Positions 57,611-64,000 of a stretch of DNA of 64,000 nucleotides are shown piece by piece. Position 1 is the first letter of the stretch, and each line of letters opens with the position of its first letter. The DNA comes from Ottelia alismoides (Eukaryota; Streptophyta; Magnoliopsida; Alismatales; Hydrocharitaceae). Below the pieces are notes generated by a model. It worked only from the letters and a program-made list of their open reading frames with translations, had not been told where the DNA came from and ran no database searches. The stretch is taken from the NCBI GenBank assembly GCA_037367405.1, contig JAZKJV010005765.1, positions 434,001 through 498,000 of the forward strand, given 5' to 3'. The translations under genes were made by a program, and so were the position numbers.

Positions 57611-58800
57611 GGGATATTTACACCCATAACCTTGAGTAATTTCGCAATAACATTCATAACCCTGCATAATAGTGAATTACATGGTAAACCCTGAGTAATC
57701 ACTCCGTCTCACACTCATGACCCTCCGTTAATTTTTCCCTTAACCAAACCATATCGTGGGTTAATCCAACCTTTCTTGTATCCAACAGCTGAAAAAAAAT
57801 TAAAAAAAATTGTCCTCCATCTTCTTCCAGCTTAGCCGACCCCCTCCCCCTTCTTCCTCCTCCCTCCCTCCCCCTGCAACCACCCCCTCTGCTGCCTCAG
57901 CAACTGGGGATGGAGGCGGCCATCCCCTTTCCCGCCGCCTCTCCGTCCTCCACTACTCTGACAATCTGGCGCTCTCCCTCATCTTCGACCTCTCCTCCCC
58001 GTCCCTTGCCGTCCGCTGCACCGCCGCCATGGAGATCCGCATCCTCGCCACCATGGAGAGGGGAAAGTCGCCTGAGAGCTACCGGCACATCAACCGCATC
58101 CTATCGTTCGCCTCCTCTTCCTCCACTGATTTTGGCGCCTTTTCCAACTGCAACAGTGATCGCTCCGGCGACTTTCCCCTCTCCCGCCGCCTCTCTGTCC
58201 TCCACTACTCCGACAATCTGGCGCTCTCCCTCATCTTCGACCTCTCCTCCCCGTCCCTCGCCGTCCGCTGCACCGCCGCCATGGAGATCCGCCTCCTCGC
58301 CAAGCACGACGACAACGCCTCCCGTCTCTGCCTCGCCTGCCTCGGCGCCGTGCCATCGCTCGTCGCACTCATATCCTCCCCGGACTGCGATCTCTTGTAG
58401 CACGCCGTCACCACCGTCCTTAACCTGTCCCTCCTTGACGAAAACAAGCCCCTCATCTCCTCCGTCGGTGCCATCCGCCCCCTCGTCCGTGTGCTCAAGG
58501 CGGGATCGACCTCGACAACGCGGGAGAACGCTGCGTACGCGCTGCTGCGACTCTCACAAGGCGGGGAGGAGCATCGCGCAGAGGCGATCCCGCTACTGGT
58601 GGAACTGCTGGAGGTCGGCGGGTCAAGGGAGAAGAAGGATGCGGCAGCGGTGCTGTACGCTCTGTGCTCGGGGTCGAGGGAGAACGGGGAGAGGGCGGTG
58701 AGGGAGGGTGTTGAGTGGCCGCTGCGGGAGGGCAGTGAGGGCCCCCTGCAAGCTCTGACCCGGAGCCCCCGCCCTGCGCATGCCTCCTCAACTGCGTCGT
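57611..58800 (+). mobile_element. Pack-MULE carrying U-box/ARM gene fragments (right end missing)
   Basis: It starts GGGATATTTACACCCATAACC. The first ~90 bases match in inverted orientation the terminus at 25390-25477, as expected for Mutator-like TIRs. It interrupts the Copia LTR right after TTATAAATA, where the intact LTR continues. The interior is a GC-rich host gene copy (57810-58790) in AT-rich surroundings. No matching right TIR was found before the next element, so it is truncated and its TSD cannot be tested. Confidence 0.65.
57810..58790 (+). pseudogene. U-box/armadillo-repeat E3 ligase gene fragment with internal duplication
   Basis: The reading contains the ARM-repeat region of a plant U-box (PUB) ubiquitin ligase: LACLGAVPSLVALISSPDCD, AVTTVLNLSLLDENKPLISS, VGAIRPLVRVLKAGSTSTTR, ENAAYALLRLSQ, AIPLLVELLEVGGSREKKDA and AAVLYALCSGSRENGERAVR. 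In such proteins ARM repeats bind substrates. A TAG at 58398-58400 interrupts it (LL-stop-HAVTT where the family has Glu). The frame ends in unrelated sequence after ~58,720. Upstream, a ~100-bp segment (HYSDNLALSLIFDLSSPSLA, VRCTAAMEIR) occurs twice, at ~57,950 and ~58,203. There is no U-box domain. It is a captured, rearranged fragment, not a working ligase. Confidence 0.75.
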
Positions 58801-59330
58801 CTTTTGAAAATATTCCTAAGCATGCATCCTTTTGTGATGGCCCGTCCGACAGAAGATTGCCTTTAAAGATGATATATTGACATGGGGGAGATGTGTCAAG
58901 AGCATATAGAGTTGCAGAGAGACGAATATATGCATAGAACATACAAGGCATGGAGAACCAATTGTTGGAGTTGTTGCTTCATAGGACAATGAAGACGAAG
59001 AAATAGAAGAGATTGAGGAGAATGAAGGTGGAGGTGAAGATGATGTTGGTGATATCAATTTTGATGATGATGATGACGACACATAACTCACTACAGATCC
59101 TTAGTTATTTCAATTTTTAGTTATTTATTTCACTTTTGTTTATGTAATTTGAACGTGCAAACTATTTCGAGACATCTTTGAAGTTTTTATCTTTTCTAAT
59201 ACATGTTTGAATTATGTTCATTGCATTTTAGTGCTTCAATTGTGTGATATTTTTAGTTTATTTAAGTTATGCAACTTTTCTGATGTATGTATATATTATG
59301 TGTAGACGTTTACGTTATGTTGTGATGTAC
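58801..59330 (+). pseudogene. Possible hAT transposase C-terminal scrap and flanking AT-rich sequence
   Basis: After the PUB fragment, ~58,950-59,085 reads NEDEEIEEIEENEGGGEDDV followed by an Asp run and a stop. This acidic tail is like the C-terminus of hAT transposases. The sequence before it has frames with stops, and 59,090-59,330 is AT-rich without features. Confidence 0.3.
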
Positions 59331-59450
59331 CGTTGAGCATTTCTTATTTATCTTTTGAACATCTATGTAATTTACCCAAGGGGTTTCTCTCTATATAAGA
59401 GACCCTATGGCTCCATAGAATAATATAACAGAGTATTCTTGGTTCTAACA
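59331..59450 (+). repeat. 5' LTR of the right-hand Copia
   Basis: GTTGAGCATTTC...GGTTCTAACA with a CTATATAAGAGACCC core that aligns with the LTR at 32450-32587. The expected first T of TGTTGAG appears as C, so the start is set by alignment. Confidence 0.7.
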
Positions 59451-59463
59451 TGGTATCAGAGCC
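59451..59463 (+). other. Primer-binding site of the right-hand Copia
   Basis: TGGTATCAGAGCC immediately follows the LTR end ACA; tRNA-iMet type. Confidence 0.85.
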
Positions 59464-59484
59464 AAAACCCTAATCTAGGGTATC

Positions 59485-59650
59485 CTCCACCCCCCCAGCC
59501 GCCGCCGACAACCACCCCCCCAGCCGCCGCCAGCCCTCCCACCGGGTCCTCCTCCTCCCGCCGCCTCTCACCAGGACCCCCCCCCCCCCCAGCCGCCGTC
59601 AGCCCTTCCGCCGGGCCCCTCCTCCCGCCGCCTCTCTCACGCCGGGGCTC
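59485..59650 (+). repeat. C-rich imperfect tandem repeat in the Copia leader
   Basis: CCCCCCAGCCGCCG units recur with CCCTCC/CCTCCTCCCGCCGCCTCTC spacers, including an unbroken C run near 59578-59590. It lies between the PBS and the gag start, and the relative at 32-36 kb is truncated before this point. Confidence 0.6.
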
Positions 59651-59832
59651 CTCCAGCCCCCTCTAGTCGTCGCCGACCACACAACCGCTTTTTGCGGCTC
59701 CACTTCTTCGGTCGGCCTCGGTTCACCAATGGGTTCAAGTGCATAACGTCTACATATGTACTTGAATCCTCGAACATCTTTGTAGACACCATTTCTTCTG
59801 TCTATCAACCCTAGTTTTTCTTCTCCGGCAAT

Positions 59833-62800
59833 ATGTCAGAACAAAAAGTTGATATGCCCTCCATATGTGCCTTTAAAGGTTCGGCACCAATCGTCAAAAT
59901 GGATGGGACGAACTACGAACTGTGGGCTATGCAGTTCCTCAGTCTTATGAAGTCATGTGGTAAGAAGCATATTCTTACCGAAGATGAACCGCCGGAGAGG
60001 ACGGGAATATATGCCTCATGGGAGGCAGATGACGCCTATGCCAAGGTCTGGCTGTCAGGGACGCTCACGATGGAGATCGCCAACGACGTCCTTCATCAAC
60101 CCACCGCCAAGGCGATGTGGGATATTCTGGCTACAACTTACTCTCAAGTGCGGAATGAGACGAAGATGTTGCAGTTGCAGCATGATATTTTTACCACGAA
60201 GCAAAATGGCCGGCCCCTTCATTCTCTATACATGTCCCTACGTGGGATGTTCGAGAAATTATACAGCACCATTCCGCTCACAGCCACCCCCGAACAACAG
60301 AAGACGTTTCGCAATGCCACTATGGTTGGAGTTCTACTCGCTGCCCTTGATCCGGAATACGAAGCAGCCCGGTCTCAGATCCTCGTCGATGCTACTATTC
60401 CTCCTATGGAGGAAGTCTACAGGAGGCTCAGTCGGATATCCGTTCCCTCTAGTGCCGCAACTCCATCTCCGTCAGCAATGGCGGTCTCTAGAGGACGGGG
60501 TAGTTCTTCTACCTTTCGTGGCCGTGGTGGTGGCGGACGTGGCCGAGGAGGTCGTGTGCGTCCCACATGCTCTTTTTGTCGACGTACTGGTCATACCGAG
60601 GATACATGCTATTCCAAGCATGGATTTCCTCCTTCTGCACGTGTAGCTGATCATGTTCAGGTTCCATCCACGCCTACTTCAGATCACAGGTTCGAAGAGC
60701 TAGTGGCACGGCTTCGTGACATTATGCCACAAACATCATCAGAGGGTGTTGATACCCCTGACGTTGCGGCTTCTGCGTCCGCTAGTACATCTGCTGCTAC
60801 CAGTACCTCAGGTAGTACTTCTGCCTCTAGTCATAACCATGATCTCTCAGGTTGGATTGTTGACTCTGGAGCCACCCATCATCTCTGTCGTGATAGAGAT
60901 AACTTGCAGTCCTACAGACCTATTCAGTCTGGCCGCTCCGTACTCATAGATGATGGCACTCATTCCCCTGTTGTCGGTCAGGGGGAGACTGTTTTATTGC
61001 CCTCCATGCACTTACAGAATGTTCTACATGCACCGGAATTCTCTATGAATTTATTATCAATCAGTCAGATTACAAAAGATTTGCACTGTCGTGCTATATT
61101 TGACCCATCTTCTGTCGTTTTTCAGGACATACTAACGGGCAGGGTGATTTGCTGTGGTTCTGAGCACAATGGCCTCTATCGTCTGGTACGACAATCCTAT
61201 GCAGGCGTCTCATTACACTCTCAAGGATCCGTTTCTCCATATACATGGCACCTTCGCTTTGGTCACCTACCGCTGCAGAAACTGCGTCACCTCCTGCCTC
61301 AGATATCTCCTTCGTCGTCATTTCGTTGTGAAGCATGTCAGTTAGGGAAGCATCATCGTTCGAGCTTTCCTCGTCGTCAAGGTCCGAGTCGTGTCCCAGA
61401 TCATCAGGGGCACAGGTTTTATCTTGTTGTAGTTGATGATTTCTCTCATGTTTCTTGGACTTTTCTTCTTAAAAATAAATCTGAAGCAGGAAGTGTTATC
61501 CAAAATCTTATCAATGAAATGCAGAATATTTTTTCCTCTACTGTCAAATATGTGCGCACGGATAATGCATTGGAATTCTGCACTACTTCTCTTGCTCGGT
61601 TTCTTTCATCTAAAGGGATTATCCACCAAACAACATGCGCGTACACATCTCAACAAAATGGTGTTGCGGAGCGAAAACATCGACACTTTCTTGACATTGC
61701 TCGCACATTACTTATTCAAAGTTGTGCACCACTAGCCTTTTGGGGGGGATGCCATACTTACAGCATGCTATCTGGTCAATCGCATGCCATCTACCATTCT
61801 TGGGGAGAAGGCCCCTATTTCTGTTCTTTTCCCTGATAAGGACTTGTTTTCACTTACTCCTCGAGTCTTTGGGACAGTCGCTTTTGTTCATCGCCTATCT
61901 CCAGGACTTGACAAGCTCTCTCCTAGAGCTGTTAAGTGTGTTTTTGTGGGTTACTCCAGGACACAGAAAGGATATCGTTGCTATGATCCCATTTGTGACA
62001 AGTAATATGTCAGTGCTGATGTTACATTTTTTGAACCAGTTATGTACTTCTCTCCTGCAGGTGACAGATTAGTTCCTTCCACATCTACGGATCCTAATGT
62101 CTATGTACCCCTACCTCCAAGTCTAGGTCAATCTGAGTCCACCACACCACCACCATCCGTTCCACCACCACCACCACCACTCGTTCCATCATTTCCTAAA
62201 TTTTACACAAGGCGGTCAGGGCCAGCTCAAGCTACACGCCAACCATCCACCACGCCTCAGGTATGTTATGATGTTATCACTAATGATGGGTTAGATAATG
62301 CACCGGTGCAGGAATTGTTGCTACAGCCGGAGGATCCGCCAGCTAGTACTGTTACAGATGACCTTGATCGTCCTATTGCCCATAGGAAGTAGAAGAGACA
62401 ATGTGCATCCTATCCGCTTGCCTCTCAGGTGTCCTTTCTTCGTCTCACTGGTGATTTTGAGAGGTTTGTTGCAGCTGTCTCGTCGATTGACATCCCACGG
62501 ACTTATCAAGAAGCCATGAAGATTGACTGCTGGCGTCTGGCTATGGAGGAGGATATGTGTGCCTTACAGTCCAGAGGGACTTGGTCTTTAGTCCCTATTC
62601 CTCCGGGCGCATCTGTGGTGAGTTGCAAATGGATTTTTACAGTTAAATATCACGCAGACGGGCGCCTCGACCGATACAAGGCCAGACTTGTCGCAAGGGG
62701 ATTCACCCAGACCTATGGGGTGGATTACTTGGACACTTTTTCACCAGTGGCTCGACACTTGACTCTTCGCATTCTACTATCTGTTGTTGTGGTACGTGAG

Positions 62801-64000
62801 TGGACTATTTTCCAACTTGATGTGAAGAATGCTTTCTTGTATGGAGATCTACAGGAAGAAGTCTACATGCAGCAGCCACCGGGGTTTGCTGCTGAGGGGG
62901 AGACTCAGATGGTGTGTAGGCTTCATAAGGCTATCTATGGCCTTAAACAAAGTCCACGGGCATGGTTTCAGAAACTTTCCCAGTTGATTAAACGACAGGG
63001 GTTCAAGAGGTCCAATGCGGATCATTCCCTGTTTGTCCAAAAGACCCCTAGAGGTATGGTCATTGTCATGGTATATGTTGATGATATTCTGGTTACAGGA
63101 GATGATGCTCAGGGGATTGAGATGATCAAAGCTCTTTTGGGAAGCCAGTTTATTACGAAGGATCTAGGCACGATACGATATTTTCTGGGGATAGAGTTTG
63201 CAAGAAATGCACAAGGAATGGTGATGACTCAAAGAAAATATGTCACAGACTTGCTTGTGGAAACAGGAATGGCTGGATGCAGACCGTCGAGCACGCCTAT
63301 AGACCCAAGTATGAGGCTTTATGACAATGATACCGAAGAGGTGGACAAAAGAAGATACAGAGAGATGGTGGGTAAGCTTCTATACATTACCATAACTCGT
63401 CCGGATATTGCCTATGCAGTAAACCGGGTGAGTCAATTTATGGAGCAGCCCAGGCAAGTTCATATGGAAGCCTTGTATATGATATTGAGATATCTGAAGT
63501 CTTCCCCAGACACAGGTTTGTTATTTAGAAAAGACACAGATCTGTTTATTTCAGCTTGTGCAGACGCAGACTATGCGGGATGCCCAAAGGATCGTAAATC
63601 TACGACAGGATTTGCTATCTTCATAGGAAGTTCTTTGGTTTCTTGGAAAAGAAAGAAACAGGTAGTTGTGGCAAGATCTAGTGCCGAATCCGAATATAGA
63701 GCCATGGCACAAGCGAGCGCAGAAATGATGTGGGTTCGAGCGGTCTTGGATGATTTGAATATAAATGTCTCTTTACCCATGCAGCTTCAATGTGACAACC
63801 AGGCAGCGCTGTTCATTGCAAATAATCCAGCTTTTCATGAGAGAACAAAATACATCGAGGTAGATTGTCACTACACTAGAGACATAATCCAGAAGGGCTT
63901 GATTTCCACTTCACACGTCAGTTCAGAAAACCAGACTGCAGATATATTTACCAAGCCATTGCTCAGAGAACCTTTCCAGAGATGTTCTTCCAAGCTGAGC
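59833..64000 (+). pseudogene. Copia Gag-Pol polyprotein (near-complete, inactivated)
   Basis: The first open part (59833-61836) has: Gag UBN2-type, residues ~10-230 (MDGTNYELWAMQFLSLMKSC); CCHC knuckle CSFCRRTGHTEDTCY ~245; protease WIVDSGATHHLC ~340; pre-integrase WHLRFGHLPLQKL ~472; and an integrase core with a short in-frame deletion between FPRRQ and GPSRV, losing ~20 residues that the copy at 35 kb has. A 7-G run at 61742-61748 shifts the frame. The integrase C-terminus continues 61784-62005, then a TAA. A TAG at 62390 precedes RT and RNase H, which are open from 62393 to the window end: WIFTVKYHADGRLDRYKARL, LDVKNAFLYG, YVDDILVTGD, CADADYAG, SSAESEYRAMA. Confidence 0.88.

Larger units (their letters stand above)
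59331..64000 (+). mobile_element. Copia retrotransposon running off the window end
   Basis: A ~120-bp 5' LTR (59331-59450) is followed at once by the PBS TGGTATCAGAGCC (59451). A C-rich repetitive leader comes next, then gag-pol 59833 to the window end, reaching the end of RNase H (ADIFTKPL at ~63,935). The 3' LTR must lie just outside. Element length would be ~4.8-5 kb, normal for short-LTR Copia. It is the same family as the truncated copy at 32450-36259. A frameshift and stops inactivate it. Confidence 0.88.

Noticed and set aside
57910..58951. 263-codon Ser/Pro-rich plus frame and 248-codon minus frame over the PUB fragment
   Set aside because: They are out of frame with the recognisable ARM-repeat reading and arise from its high GC content.

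Overview
This is a plant nuclear window. The evidence is GT-AG-spliced exons of plant-specific families (DUF1666, DUF760, a plant TPR family), Copia, Gypsy, LINE, hAT, MULE and Helitron transposons, and TGGTATCAGAGC primer-binding sites. GC-rich, Pro/Arg-rich first exons next to AT-rich introns and very long TE-filled introns would suit a monocot, possibly not a grass, but that is only an inference. No bacterial, organellar or CRISPR-type content was seen.

Layout. (1) 0.5-4.9 kb: a complete five-exon gene for a DUF1666 protein (+ strand). (2) 4.8-10.1 kb: intergenic sequence with weak repeats and one short hAT MITE with a perfect target-site duplication (TSD). (3) 10,134-10,361: the first exon of a probable chloroplast-targeted DUF760 gene. 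Its second exon is at 36,476-36,681, so intron 1 is about 26.1 kb. No third exon was found, so intron 2 would run past the window end (>27 kb) unless the gene is broken.

(4) Intron 1 holds, in order: a 5.8-kb minus-strand Helitron (10,656-16,457) carrying a three-exon TPR gene copy and itself invaded by a 2.3-kb non-autonomous LTR element; a degenerate L1-type LINE (about 17.1-24.5 kb, minus) invaded by two GAGGCG-rich hAT MITEs; a MULE terminus with a captured exon; an RTE-type LINE (27.5-30.4 kb, plus) with a small hAT MITE inside; and a 5'-truncated Copia (32.45-36.26 kb, minus).

(5) Beyond exon 2: a 4.1-kb hAT element with DUF659-type transposase remains and a nested LINE fragment; another hAT MITE; a 1.2-kb solo LTR; LINE tails; a long-LTR Copia (45.5-57.6 kb) invaded in gag by a 3.0-kb non-autonomous LTR element and in its 3' LTR by a Pack-MULE carrying a broken U-box/ARM gene; and a Copia (59.3 kb to the window end) related to the one at 32-36 kb.

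Only two host loci (DUF1666 and DUF760) look like resident genes. The TPR copy is an open, splice-competent passenger of a Helitron. All transposon proteins seen carry stops, frameshifts or truncations, so nothing here looks autonomously mobile. Coordinates of elements with TSDs are accurate to the base; those of decayed elements are approximate.
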